This document shows positions 23,238 to 32,573 of a DNA stretch of 64,000 nucleotides, in pieces. The notes below the pieces were generated by a model that saw only the letters and a program-made list of their open reading frames with translations, did not search any database and was not told the origin of the DNA. The DNA lies in contig SKMK01000022.1 of the NCBI GenBank assembly GCA_007121075.1, positions 1 through 64,000 of the forward strand, read 5' to 3'. Made by a program: the position numbers and the translations under genes. Numbering within the stretch: the stretch's first letter is position 1; each line of letters starts with the position of its first letter. The DNA is from Syntrophomonadaceae bacterium (GTDB lineage Bacteria; Bacillota; Dethiobacteria; DTU022).

Positions 23238-24353
23238 TTATTCAAGGTAGTCGCGCAGTCGCTTGCTGCGCATGGGATGGCGCAGCTTGCGAAGCGCTTT
23301 AGCTTCTATCTGGCGGATTCTTTCCCTTGTCACTCCAAAGTACTGTCCAACTTCTTCAAGCGTCCTCGAGCGTCCATCATCTAAACCAAAACGCAGCCGC
23401 AGCACTTTTTCTTCCCGCGCAGAAAGGGTATCCAAAACGTCCTCAAGCTGCTCTTTGAGCAGTTCGAAGGCGGCGGCATCTGCCGGAGCCTGTGCTTCGT
23501 GGTCTTCGATAAAATCGCCGAGATGGCTGTCATCTTCTTCACCAATGGGCGTTTCGAGTGAAACCGGTTCCTGGGCTATTTTCAAGATTTCCCTGACTCG
23601 ATCTTCACTGATATTCATTTCCTCGGCAATTTCCTCCGGCAAGGGCTCTCTGCCCAGATCCTGGACCAGCTGCCTGGAGATGCGAATCAATTTGTTGATA
23701 GTTTCAACCATGTGGACCGGGATGCGGATTGTCCGGGCCTGATCGGCTATAGCCCTGGTTATGGCCTGCCTGATCCACCAGGTAGCGTAAGTGCTGAATT
23801 TATAGCCTTTACGATAATCAAATTTTTCTACAGCCTTAATCAAGCCAAGGTTGCCCTCCTGGATCAGGTCCAGGAACAGCATTCCCCGTCCCACATATTT
23901 TTTCGCTATGCTGACTACAAGGCGGAGGTTGGCCTCGGCAAGACGCCTTTTGGCGCTCTCATCATTTTGCTCAATAGCCTTGGCCAGCTCAACCTCCTCT
24001 TCCGAAGTGAGCAGAGGAATTTTGCCAATCTCCTTCAGGTACATCCGAACCGGATCATTTACCGTGACCCCCTCCGGCACCGCTAGAAGATTGCTTTCCC
24101 CCTCTTTTACCCCTTCATCCTTATCGGCAGGTTGAACATCTTCCTTAACGTCGGCTGTGGTATCATCAGTTATTTCTATCCCGTGCTGGGCCAGTTTGTC
24201 ATAAAAGTTGTCGAGTGCATCCACTGAAAGATCATACGGCTGAAGGGTCTCAATGATCTCCTTATAACTAATTGAGCCTTTATTTTTACCGCGCTCGATT
24301 AATTCCTGCTGCGCGTCTTCCAGGGAAATTGTTTTTTCTATATCTTTAGCCAT
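23238..24353 (-). CDS. sigA: Primary sigma factor SigA (RpoD)
   Basis: Protein of 371 residues, the length usual for Bacillota SigA. Region 1.1 is short. Region 1.2 has [17 protein letters not shown]. Region 2 has [19 protein letters not shown] and [14 protein letters not shown]. Region 4.2 ends with the helix-turn-helix [20 protein letters not shown]. It directs RNA polymerase to -10/-35 promoters such as those listed here. The ATG overlaps the end of dnaG by eight bases with a GGAGGGG ribosome site inside dnaG, the classical dnaG-sigA coupling. Confidence 0.97.
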   Translation of the reverse strand: MAKDIEKTISLEDAQQELIERGKNKGSISYKEIIETLQPYDLSVDALDNFYDKLAQHGIEITDDTTADVKEDVQPADKDEGVKEGESNLLAVPEGVTVNDPVRMYLKEIGKIPLLTSEEEVELAKAIEQNDESAKRRLAEANLRLVVSIAKKYVGRGMLFLDLIQEGNLGLIKAVEKFDYRKGYKFSTYATWWIRQAITRAIADQARTIRIPVHMVETINKLIRISRQLVQDLGREPLPEEIAEEMNISEDRVREILKIAQEPVSLETPIGEEDDSHLGDFIEDHEAQAPADAAAFELLKEQLEDVLDTLSAREEKVLRLRFGLDDGRSRTLEEVGQYFGVTRERIRQIEAKALRKLRHPMRSKRLRDYLE

Positions 24354-26181
24354 TGATATCCCCTCCTTTTTCCATCCGGCAAGGGTTAATTTCTTTTCTT
24401 TTCAACAAGTGCTGATGTTCTTTCAGCAGTTTCTCTATCTGCTCTTCAGAACCCTGCTGCTCCAATTCTTTTAGTTTTTTCTGCAATTCTACTTGTTTCC
24501 GTTTTGCCCAAATCATGTACAACTTGTTGATACAATCTTCTGTCATACGCTTCGCGGTTTGGGGTGGCAAATCCTGCAAAGCAGGATCAGTTACCGCCTC
24601 AGTTATTAAATTAATTGTCTGCGGGTCTTCAAAATGATCTAGTATCCTGTCTACAGAAGCCATTTTTTCATCTTTTGTTTGTTCAAAGATTAAGGTAAAA
24701 ATATTCCTGACCTGCTCATCTTCAATAATATCCAATTGTAATTGACTTCGACCTTGTTTTGCTATTTCCTTGCTCTGAAGCATTAAAGATATCAATATTT
24801 TTTCGGCAGGTTTAACATTAATTTGTTGTTTCTTCTCCGGTACTTCCTGTTTTCCTGTCTGTATGGAGAAGTTTCCCCTGTAACGGCGTTTTTTCAGTTC
24901 GCTGCGCAGTGCGTCTTCATCAACACCGAGTTCTTCAGCAGCTTTTTTTAAATAGTAATTTTGTTCGATCTGATTACCAGCCGTGACCAATATCTCCATT
25001 AGTTCTTCTGTGTAATCGCGACGGCCCCGGTCTGAGGACAGATCGTACCTTTTCTTTAACTGCTTCAGCCGGTATTCCATCAGGGGGCAGGCATTGCGGG
25101 TGATCTCCAAAAATTTATCCGCTCCCTGTTCCCGGATAAAATCGTCAGGATCGCTTCCTTCCGGCAACTCGGCTATCTGGACCAGACATCCGGTGGACTG
25201 CAGAATGCTCAACCCTCTCCAGGTTGCAGATTCGCCGGCACTGTCTGAATCATAGGCCGTAACTACTGTATCAGCCTGGGATCTGAGGCTGCGGGCCTGG
25301 CTGGTCGTTAACGATGTGCCAAGAGAAGCAACTGCATTCTTTACCCCGGCCTGATAAGCGGTAACCACATCGGTGTAACCTTCCATCACAATGGCCTGCT
25401 TCTCTCGCCTGATCCATTCCCGGGCCAGGTTCATCCCGTACAGGATTGAACCTTTGTTAAAAACCGGCGTTTCTGGCGAATTCAGATACTTCGGACCCTG
25501 TTTTTCTTCACCGTTCAAAAGCCTGCCACCAAAACCGGACACTTTCCCGCTGATGTCAAAGATCGGAAAAATGATTCTGTTTCGAAACCGATCATAAAAA
25601 CCTTTTTGCCGACCCGGCGATGCAAGGCCGGCTTTTACCAGCAGCTCAGCACTAAATCCTTTCTTTTGGGCAAAGCTGAAAAAACCGGTCCAACCCACCG
25701 GTGCGTAACCGATCATGAATTGCTCTATTGTTTTTTGTCCTATTTCCCTCAGATGCAAATAGTCAAGAGCCTTTTTACCGGCACCGGTGTTGTTTAAGCA
25801 ATAAACATAATAATTAGCAGCCAGCTGGTTAAGCTGATATAGTTTAGCTTTCAAATCGTCTTCGGCCGGTGCTGATTTTTTCTGTTCCGGGATTTTTACC
25901 CCGGCTCGTACGGCCAGAAATCGGGCCGCTTCCGGGAATGTCAAGTTGTCCATCTGCATGATAAAGCTAAAAACATTACCGGAAGCCCCACAGCCAAAAC
26001 AGTGAAAAAGTTGTTTCTCGGGCGAAACTGTAAAAGACGGGGTTTTTTCACTGTGAAAAGGGCAGAAGCCGATCATGTTTTTCCCTCTCCTTTCAAGGCT
26101 CAGATATTCCCCTACCACTTCTACCAGGTCGGTGTGCTGCCTGATTTCCTCGATAACATTTTCCGGTATGCCCCGGCTCAT
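24346..26181 (-). CDS. dnaG: DNA primase
   Basis: Protein of 611 residues. The N-terminal zinc-binding domain has C40, H43, C61 and C64 (CPFH and CFGCG). The Toprim catalytic core includes [14 protein letters not shown] and the acidic patch AYDSDSAG. The C-terminal third is the helicase-binding region and is less conserved. It makes RNA primers at the replication fork with DnaB. It heads the dnaG-sigA operon, with a leader of about 290 bases that contains a terminator-like hairpin (26264-26293) downstream of a sigma-H-type promoter. Confidence 0.97.
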   Translation of the reverse strand: MSRGIPENVIEEIRQHTDLVEVVGEYLSLERRGKNMIGFCPFHSEKTPSFTVSPEKQLFHCFGCGASGNVFSFIMQMDNLTFPEAARFLAVRAGVKIPEQKKSAPAEDDLKAKLYQLNQLAANYYVYCLNNTGAGKKALDYLHLREIGQKTIEQFMIGYAPVGWTGFFSFAQKKGFSAELLVKAGLASPGRQKGFYDRFRNRIIFPIFDISGKVSGFGGRLLNGEEKQGPKYLNSPETPVFNKGSILYGMNLAREWIRREKQAIVMEGYTDVVTAYQAGVKNAVASLGTSLTTSQARSLRSQADTVVTAYDSDSAGESATWRGLSILQSTGCLVQIAELPEGSDPDDFIREQGADKFLEITRNACPLMEYRLKQLKKRYDLSSDRGRRDYTEELMEILVTAGNQIEQNYYLKKAAEELGVDEDALRSELKKRRYRGNFSIQTGKQEVPEKKQQINVKPAEKILISLMLQSKEIAKQGRSQLQLDIIEDEQVRNIFTLIFEQTKDEKMASVDRILDHFEDPQTINLITEAVTDPALQDLPPQTAKRMTEDCINKLYMIWAKRKQVELQKKLKELEQQGSEEQIEKLLKEHQHLLKRKEINPCRMEKGGDING

Positions 26182-26263
26182 AAAAACACCTGCCGTCTAA
26201 TTTTATCTTCAAATTAACAATCCAGTCCCTAAAGCTGAAGTTAATCCAGGATATTAAGATAAC

Positions 26264-26293
26264 AAAAACCCCATCTCGAAAACAGAGACGAGG
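26264..26293 (-). terminator. Terminator-like hairpin in the dnaG-sigA leader
   Basis: On the minus strand CCTCGTCTC pairs with GAGATGGGG (nine pairs, two G-U), followed by five T residues. It is 83 bases upstream of the dnaG ATG and downstream of the promoter at 26476-26504. It could be an attenuator, or mark the end of an upstream transcript with a second promoter below it. Confidence 0.6.
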
Positions 26294-26475
26294 TAAACCC
26301 GATCAGCTTAGTTATTCAGGTTAAAATTAATGCTTATTAAGAGTTATTTCCTTCCTTTCAACTCCAGGTATATTTTAAAATCCTGACCGGATTTAAACTT
26401 AAGTGCTTTTGGTAATCATTTGTTTTCATATTGAAGACAAGTTAGAACCCGGCCCGGTTTCATTCAGGTATTAAT

Positions 26476-26504
26476 CTATTCGACAGTTATGTTTGAATTC
26501 CTGC
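26476..26504 (-). promoter_or_regulatory. Sigma-H-type promoter of dnaG-sigA
   Basis: On the minus strand GCAGGAATT (26496-26504) and GTCGAATAG (26476-26484) are 11 bases apart and match RNAGGAWWW-N11/12-RNNGAATWW at all but the last position. In Bacillus subtilis the sigA operon is also read from a SigH promoter, which supports the call. The remaining gap 26182-26685 holds two hairpins and no gene. Confidence 0.65.
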
Positions 26505-26625
26505 CTTCATTTTTTGTTTGAAACCTGCCCAAACGGAAACATAAATGAACCGTCTTTTCGCGTGGTAAAGCCATGCTCACAACTGGTTTTCACAGCCAGG
26601 CTAAAGAACAGACGGGGCGCACTAA

Positions 26626-26662
26626 AACAGCCCCGGTGCATCACCAGGGACCCGGGGCTGTT
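26626..26662 (-). terminator. Terminator of the GltD-ferredoxin-MvhD gene
   Basis: AACAGCCCCGG (26626-26636) pairs perfectly with CCGGGGCTGTT (26652-26662); on the minus strand the stem ends in TTTTAG. It begins 24 bases past the stop at 26686. Confidence 0.75.
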
Positions 26663-26685
26663 AAGTCCTGAATTTATAGGGTAAC

Positions 26686-28782
26686 TTACTCTTCTTCACC
26701 CTCGGATGGTGAGCCGCCTTCTTTAAGATTTTTAACAGCTTCGGCTACCACCTGGTCAAACTTGTCAATTTCTTCACCGGCCAGTTCGGCAAAGGAAATT
26801 CTTTCCCGTTCCAGGCCGATCGACTCCATCAAATCGGCAGCGTGGTTAACTCGTTTTTCCGCCCACTGGCTGATTTCTTTATACTGGCACTTAAATCTAT
26901 CGCTCTCGCTGCAGCCGACCACAACCACCCCGTCAGCGCCTTCTTCGATCGCTTTAAGCAGGTGGTCAGAATCAACTTTACCCACGCATGGGTAACGGAC
27001 AACTACAGTGTTATTGTGTTCCTGATTCAGGAATTCCGGCAGGGCAAAGGCTCCATAAGCACAGGTTATGGTCAGCATAGCCGGCTCCCCGTTGCGCCTG
27101 GAAACCAGTTCTTTCACAGCCGGTTCTATAGCATCGGCTGCTTCCTCCACATAAGAGGAGCGGAATTTGATGGCATAGACCGGACAGATCCCCATGCACA
27201 GGCCACAGGCCTGGCAGTGTTCATTGCGGATGGTAACCGTACCTTCTTCGTTGATAACAGGGACATCGTAGGGGCAGATTCGGACACAGGTCAGGCAGTT
27301 AACGCAAAGCTCATCAATTCGCTGAGCCCCTGCGGCGCAGGTCAGGCAACGACGCGCTTCACGAACTGCCGCTTCAGGATCATAACCCAGCTCCGCCTGC
27401 TTGAAGTGGCGGATCCTTTCTTCCGGGGCCATCATCGGGATGGGATTGCGTTCAACCCGATCTATTTCTTCAGCCACCTGAGAGTCCAGTTTTTCAAGTT
27501 CCGACACCTCTTCCAGGGAGGCACTGTCAAAAGGCACTCCCTGCAGGTAACTGGCAATCGCTTTTGCGGCCAACCGACCGTTGCCCATGGACTGTACAGC
27601 AGTACTGGGACCGAAAACCATTTCTCCACAAGCAAAAACACCAGGCCGGCTGGTAGCCATAGTCCGGTTATTAAAAACGATCCGGCCGCGTTCATCAACA
27701 TCAATTTCGCCGCGGACAGGCCCGGCGTCGCCGCCCTGGCCGATAGCGAAGATAACTATATCTCCTTCGATCATATCCTTATTTTCTTTATTAAATTCCG
27801 GATTAAAACGCCCCTGTTCATCAAACACGCAGGTGCACTCAACCAGCTGGAGCCCTTTAATCTTGCCATTTTCCCTGATAATTTCGTCCGGCCCCCAGGA
27901 AGGGCTCATTTCAACTCCTTCTTCCTGGGCTTCTTCGATTTCCCAGCTAAAAGCGGGCATTTCCTCATTGCACTCCAGGCAGGCCAGCTTGACTTTGCCT
28001 GCACCCGCCCGCAAAGCCGAACGGGATACGTCCATGGCCACATTTCCGCCTCCGATTACGATCACGGTTGGACTGCCTTCAAACTTAAAACCTTCCCGTT
28101 TGGCCTGCTTCAAGAAAGGCAGGGCATATAATATACCTTCTCCTTCGGCGCCGGGCAAATTCAGGCCCCTGCTTACAGGCAGGCCCATAGCCAGCAGAAT
28201 AGACTGGTAACCTTCTTTTTCCAGCTGCTCTATAGTTATATCTTTACCCAGCTCAACTCCGGACTTAAACTTAACCCCCTGTTCGGCAATTTCATCGATA
28301 TCCTGATCTATCACTTCATCAGGCAACCGGTAAAGGGGGATATAGTGGCGGACAGCTCCCCCAGGCATGTTATCATTGTCAAATACTGTTACATCAGCCC
28401 CCATCCGGGCCAGATCGTAAGCGGCGGTGAGGCCGGAGGGGCCGGCACCGATTACGGCCACTTTTCCTTCGATTTCTGGCCCTTCAACCGGCGGCTGTGC
28501 TTTCGCATTGCCGTATTCAATGGCAAACCGTTTTAACCCCCTGATTGAAGGCGGCTTGTCCACATCATTGCGGCGGCATTCATCTTCACAGTGGTGGGCG
28601 CAGATAGTACCGCACACAAACGGTAAAGGGTTTGTTTCTTTGATTATTGCCAGCGACCGATCAAAATCACCGGTGGCAATGGCCAGCAAGTAATCACGGA
28701 CCCCCTGGTGCAGCGGGCAGGCTGATTGACAGGGCGGGTGAATATTTTCTAAAGCTAAATCTTGGTTTCCATGTTGAGTCAA
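26686..28782 (-). CDS. GltD-like FAD/NAD(P) oxidoreductase fused to ferredoxin and MvhD domains
   Basis: Protein of 698 residues in four parts. Residues 15-95 are a Fer4_20-type N-terminus with clustered cysteines (C18, C22, C57, C61, C65, C69). The GltD/DPYD-like flavoprotein core (105-440) has IGAGPSGLTAAYDLA and a second nucleotide motif VIGGGNVAMDVSR. A double 4Fe-4S domain follows (CVNCLTCVRICP, CQACGLCMGICP). The end (about 565-675) resembles MvhD/FlpD with VRYPCVGKV and GADGVVVVGCSESD. It should move electrons between NAD(P)H, FAD, ferredoxin-like clusters and a partner such as a heterodisulfide-reductase-like or methylene-THF reductase complex; the partner is not encoded nearby. Confidence 0.85.
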   Translation of the reverse strand: MTQHGNQDLALENIHPPCQSACPLHQGVRDYLLAIATGDFDRSLAIIKETNPLPFVCGTICAHHCEDECRRNDVDKPPSIRGLKRFAIEYGNAKAQPPVEGPEIEGKVAVIGAGPSGLTAAYDLARMGADVTVFDNDNMPGGAVRHYIPLYRLPDEVIDQDIDEIAEQGVKFKSGVELGKDITIEQLEKEGYQSILLAMGLPVSRGLNLPGAEGEGILYALPFLKQAKREGFKFEGSPTVIVIGGGNVAMDVSRSALRAGAGKVKLACLECNEEMPAFSWEIEEAQEEGVEMSPSWGPDEIIRENGKIKGLQLVECTCVFDEQGRFNPEFNKENKDMIEGDIVIFAIGQGGDAGPVRGEIDVDERGRIVFNNRTMATSRPGVFACGEMVFGPSTAVQSMGNGRLAAKAIASYLQGVPFDSASLEEVSELEKLDSQVAEEIDRVERNPIPMMAPEERIRHFKQAELGYDPEAAVREARRCLTCAAGAQRIDELCVNCLTCVRICPYDVPVINEEGTVTIRNEHCQACGLCMGICPVYAIKFRSSYVEEAADAIEPAVKELVSRRNGEPAMLTITCAYGAFALPEFLNQEHNNTVVVRYPCVGKVDSDHLLKAIEEGADGVVVVGCSESDRFKCQYKEISQWAEKRVNHAADLMESIGLERERISFAELAGEEIDKFDQVVAEAVKNLKEGGSPSEGEEE

Positions 28783-28878
28783 TTAGATCACTCCTTGCAA
28801 CAATTTTAACATATAAATTATTCGCCATAAAAAGTTATTCTCCTGTTTGCAGGTAAAGGCAATTTATTAAAAACAGCT

Positions 28879-31536
28879 TTAGTCATGATCTTTTTCAGAA
28901 ATCACAGCCCTGGCTGCCGAAAGCCTGGCAATTGGCAGGCGATATGGAGAACAGCTCACGTAGTCAAGGCCGGCCGAGTTAAAGAAGTGGATCGAGGCCG
29001 GATCGCCACCATGTTCTCCGCATATGCCAATTTTTAGATCAGGGCGGGTTTTCCTGCCTTTTTCAATGGCAGTTTCTACTAACCGGCCTACCCCCTCAAC
29101 ATCAATCTCGGCAAAGGGGTTGGCTTTCAAGATCTTTTGTTGAATATAGAAGGGTAAAAATTTACCTTCCGAGTCGTCCCTGCTGTAGCCAAGGGTGGTC
29201 TGGGTCAAATCATTGGTCCCAAAGGAGAAAAACTCTGCCGCACCTGCCAGGTGGTCTGCCACCAGGCAGGCCCGGGGGAGCTCGATCATAGTCCCGACCA
29301 GGTAAGGAATCCTGGCTCCCTTCTCCTCAAACAGTTCTTCCACTGTTTCTTCTACCAGTTTTCTCATCCGTTTCATTTCTTCAAAATGCCCTACCAGGGG
29401 GATCATTACTTCAGGTTGCAGCTTCCCGGCATCGATCCCTTCATCGAGAAGTTCAAAAGCAGCGTAAAAAATTGCCCTGACCTGCATCTGGTATATTTCC
29501 GGGTATACCAAACCCAACCGGCAGCCGCGGTGCCCGAGCATGGGATTAAACTCTGAAAGGGACTGCACTTTCTGAAGCAGTTCTTCTTTTCTCCGGAGTT
29601 TTTCCGGATCACTGCCTTCCCGGCGCATTTTATCAACCTCGAGAAGAAGTTCTTCCCGGTCTGGCAAAAATTCATGCAGGGGCGGGTCAAGCAGGCGGAT
29701 GGTAACCGGAAAACCGGCCATTTCCCATAAGATTCCCTTAAAGTCCCCCTGCTGCATCGGTAACAGCTCTTCCAGGGCTTCTTTGCGTTTTTCCGAATCG
29801 GCTGACAATATCATCTTCTGGACTGACGGAATCCTGTCGGCTGCCATGAACATATGCTCAGTCCGGCACAGACCGATACCCTGTGCCCCCAGCTCCACCG
29901 AGCGACGCGCGTCTTCAGGGGTGTCTGCATTGGCCCTTACCCTGAGGCGGCGAATTTCGTCCGCCCAGCCGAGCAGCTCATAAAAGTGTTCGCTAAACCG
30001 GGGTTCAATCAGGGGCGCTTCACCGAGGATAACCTGGCCGGTAGTGCCGTCAATGGAAAGGACTTCTCCCTCGGAATACTGCTGGTCTCCAACATAAAAA
30101 ATTCCCCTGGTCAGGTCGATCTTTAAATCTTCACAGCCGCTGACACAGGGTTTGCCCATACCGCGGGCCACTACAGCGGCGTGGCTGGTCATGCCGCCCC
30201 GGCTGGTCAATACCCCCTGGGCGGCAATAATGCCGTGAATATCATCAGGAGTGGTCTCAGGGCGGACCAGGAGCACTCTTTCCCCCTCCTGGGCCATGTC
30301 GTGAGCCCGATCGGCATCAAAAACAACTTTTCCCGATGCCGCGCCCGGTGATGCAGGAAGCCCTTTGGCGATATAGTTCATTTTGGCCTCGGGATCGATC
30401 TGCCAGTGCAGGAGCTGTTCCAGCCGGGCCGGTTCCACTTTTTCAAGAGCCTGTTCTTTATCGATCAGGCCCTCTTCAACCATGTCCACGGCTATCCGCA
30501 GGGCGGCATGGGCCGTTCGCTTGCCGGTGCGGGTCTGAAGCATGTACAGCTTTCCTCTTTCAATCGTAAATTCGATGTCCTGCATATCCAGGTAGTGCCT
30601 TTCCAGATTCCGGCAGGTTTCAATAAACTGATCATATGCTTCCGGCAAATCTTCTTTTAGGCCTTCCAGGGGCTTGGGGTTACGAATCCCGGCTACAACA
30701 TCTTCACCCTGGGCATTAAGCAGGTACTCCCCGTATATTTTTGGCTCTCCCGTAGAAGGATTGCGGGTGAAGGCAACCCCGGTTCCGCTGTCATTGCCGA
30801 TGTTGCCAAAAACCATGGCCTGGACATTGACCGCTGTTCCGAGATCATCAGGAATCTTATTGGCCTGGCGGTAAACTGTCGCCCGGGGAGTATTCCATGA
30901 TTTAAAGACCGCCTCCACCGCCATAAAAAGCTGCTCTTCGACGCCCAGGGGAAATTCCCGGCCAACTTCTTTTCTGACCAGATCCAGGAAATCAGCGACG
31001 ATTTGTTCCAGGTCCTTTTCTTCCAGTTCGGCATCTGTGGCGGCCTGTTTTTTTTGCCTGGCCTCCGTTAATATATTTTCAAAGTGATGGTTTTCAACCT
31101 GTAAAACCACATCGCCAAACATCTGCAGGAACCGGCGGTAACAATCAAGAGCAAAATGGCGATCCCCGGATTCTTTGGCCAGGTGTTCGACCGTTTCGGG
31201 GTTCAAGCCAAGATTTAAGATGGTATCCATCATCCCGGGCATGGAAACAACCGCTCCGGAACGAACAGACAGCAGGAGCGGGTTTTCGCCTCCAAATTCG
31301 CGCCCGGTTTTCTTTTCCAGTTTTTTTAAGTTATCCAGTATCGCCTCTTTCAATTCCGGCCAGAGTTTCTCACCGCTGCTTAAATAGCGGTTGCAGGTCT
31401 CGGTCGTAACCGTAAATCCCGGGGGGACAGGAAGGCCTATTCCGGCCATTTCAGCCAGGTTGGCCCCTTTCCCGCCCAGCAAGCCTTTCATTGATCGGTC
31501 TCCTTCTTCGAAGTTGTAAACATACTGCCCGGTCAT
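28879..31536 (-). CDS. ppdK: Pyruvate, phosphate dikinase
   Basis: Protein of 885 residues from ATG 31536 (a TTG one codon earlier is less likely), with AGGAGG nine bases upstream. The N-terminal nucleotide-binding domain has LLGGKGANLAEMAG, the swivelling phosphohistidine is in LTSRGGMTSHAAVVARGMGK, and the C-terminal TIM barrel has KIGICGEHGGDP near the active-site Cys. It interconverts ATP, phosphate and pyruvate with AMP, pyrophosphate and PEP. In anaerobes it often works toward PEP or in PPi-linked glycolysis. Its start overlaps the stop of ppsR, the gene for its regulator. Confidence 0.97.
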   Translation of the reverse strand: MTGQYVYNFEEGDRSMKGLLGGKGANLAEMAGIGLPVPPGFTVTTETCNRYLSSGEKLWPELKEAILDNLKKLEKKTGREFGGENPLLLSVRSGAVVSMPGMMDTILNLGLNPETVEHLAKESGDRHFALDCYRRFLQMFGDVVLQVENHHFENILTEARQKKQAATDAELEEKDLEQIVADFLDLVRKEVGREFPLGVEEQLFMAVEAVFKSWNTPRATVYRQANKIPDDLGTAVNVQAMVFGNIGNDSGTGVAFTRNPSTGEPKIYGEYLLNAQGEDVVAGIRNPKPLEGLKEDLPEAYDQFIETCRNLERHYLDMQDIEFTIERGKLYMLQTRTGKRTAHAALRIAVDMVEEGLIDKEQALEKVEPARLEQLLHWQIDPEAKMNYIAKGLPASPGAASGKVVFDADRAHDMAQEGERVLLVRPETTPDDIHGIIAAQGVLTSRGGMTSHAAVVARGMGKPCVSGCEDLKIDLTRGIFYVGDQQYSEGEVLSIDGTTGQVILGEAPLIEPRFSEHFYELLGWADEIRRLRVRANADTPEDARRSVELGAQGIGLCRTEHMFMAADRIPSVQKMILSADSEKRKEALEELLPMQQGDFKGILWEMAGFPVTIRLLDPPLHEFLPDREELLLEVDKMRREGSDPEKLRRKEELLQKVQSLSEFNPMLGHRGCRLGLVYPEIYQMQVRAIFYAAFELLDEGIDAGKLQPEVMIPLVGHFEEMKRMRKLVEETVEELFEEKGARIPYLVGTMIELPRACLVADHLAGAAEFFSFGTNDLTQTTLGYSRDDSEGKFLPFYIQQKILKANPFAEIDVEGVGRLVETAIEKGRKTRPDLKIGICGEHGGDPASIHFFNSAGLDYVSCSPYRLPIARLSAARAVISEKDHD

Positions 31537-32363
31537 CAACGTTCGCCTCCTCTTTCTTCAAGCATCCGGATAATCCGATTAGCCACCTCTTCTACAGCTT
31601 TATCGGATACTTCAAAAATAGTACAGCCAATTTTTTTCATGAGCCTTCGGGCATAAGCAAGTTCTTCCTCGATCCTTTCTACGGCCCCATAATTGGCGTG
31701 TTCATCAAGGCCCAGCGCCTTGAGGCGTTCCTTCCTGATTTGTTGAAGGTGGTGGGGGGTTATGATCAAACCCATAATTTTCTGCGGTGGAAACCAGAAC
31801 AACTCTTCAGGTGGTTCCACCTCAGGAACCAATGGCAGATTGGCCACCTTGATTCCCTGGTGAGCTAGGTACATGCTGAGGGGAGTTTTTGAAGTGCGGG
31901 AAACGCCGATCAGGATTACATCAGCTTCCAGGAGGCCGCGAGGGCTCTTGCCGTCATCATGTTTTACGGCGAATTCAATCGCCGCCATCCGGCGAAAATA
32001 TTCTTCGTCAAGCTGCCGCAGCCGGCCGGGTTCAAAGTGCGGTTCTTTACAGGTAGCGCGGGCAAAAGCGCCCATCAGCGAGCCGAGGATATCGGCGGTG
32101 AGGACAGAGTGCTTGGCGGCTTCTTCAGCCATCACCTGCCGCAGTTCAGGGATCACAATCGTATAGGCAATGATAGCATTGCAGATTGCTGCTTCCTCAA
32201 AAACCTTTTCAATTTGTTCCCTTGTTTCAACAAAAGGAACCCGGCGCATTTCCATCTCACCGGAATCAAACTGGCTTGCTACAGCTTTTACAACAAATTC
32301 AGCCGTCTCGCCAACAGAATCTGATACTATATACACTACCGGTTTTTCCCCGGAATATTCCAT
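31536..32363 (-). CDS. ppsR: Bifunctional kinase/pyrophosphorylase regulating PPDK
   Basis: Protein of 275 residues of the PDRP/YqfL family. It begins VVYIVSDSVGETAEFV and has the P-loop GVSRTSKTPLSMYLAHQG at about 150. It phosphorylates PPDK with ADP on a threonine near the catalytic histidine and removes the group with phosphate, setting dikinase activity. ATG 32363 has AGGAGAGGGG seven bases upstream, and its stop overlaps the ppdK start, so the pair is translationally coupled. In many Bacillota this gene is next to glyS, as here. Confidence 0.95.
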   Translation of the reverse strand: MEYSGEKPVVYIVSDSVGETAEFVVKAVASQFDSGEMEMRRVPFVETREQIEKVFEEAAICNAIIAYTIVIPELRQVMAEEAAKHSVLTADILGSLMGAFARATCKEPHFEPGRLRQLDEEYFRRMAAIEFAVKHDDGKSPRGLLEADVILIGVSRTSKTPLSMYLAHQGIKVANLPLVPEVEPPEELFWFPPQKIMGLIITPHHLQQIRKERLKALGLDEHANYGAVERIEEELAYARRLMKKIGCTIFEVSDKAVEEVANRIIRMLEERGGER

Positions 32364-32573
32364 TCACAAACCCCTCTCCTGGACCTTAAACAGGACTATA
32401 ACCGGAATAAAAACAGGCCCGCCATTTATGGGTTAAGTATACGGGAACCTCAGTGATCATCATCCCTGAACATGAAAACCCGGCTCCCGAATACCAGGCA
32501 AGTACAGTTACTTTCTTATTGTATTTAATATACTATACAGATCAGCCCTGTTCCTGCTTAATGCCCGGCTATT

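Noticed and set aside
26842-28131. 429-codon open frame on the plus strand
   Set aside because: It runs antisense to the GltD-ferredoxin-MvhD gene, whose motifs are unmistakable. The translation shows no family features and no ribosome site.
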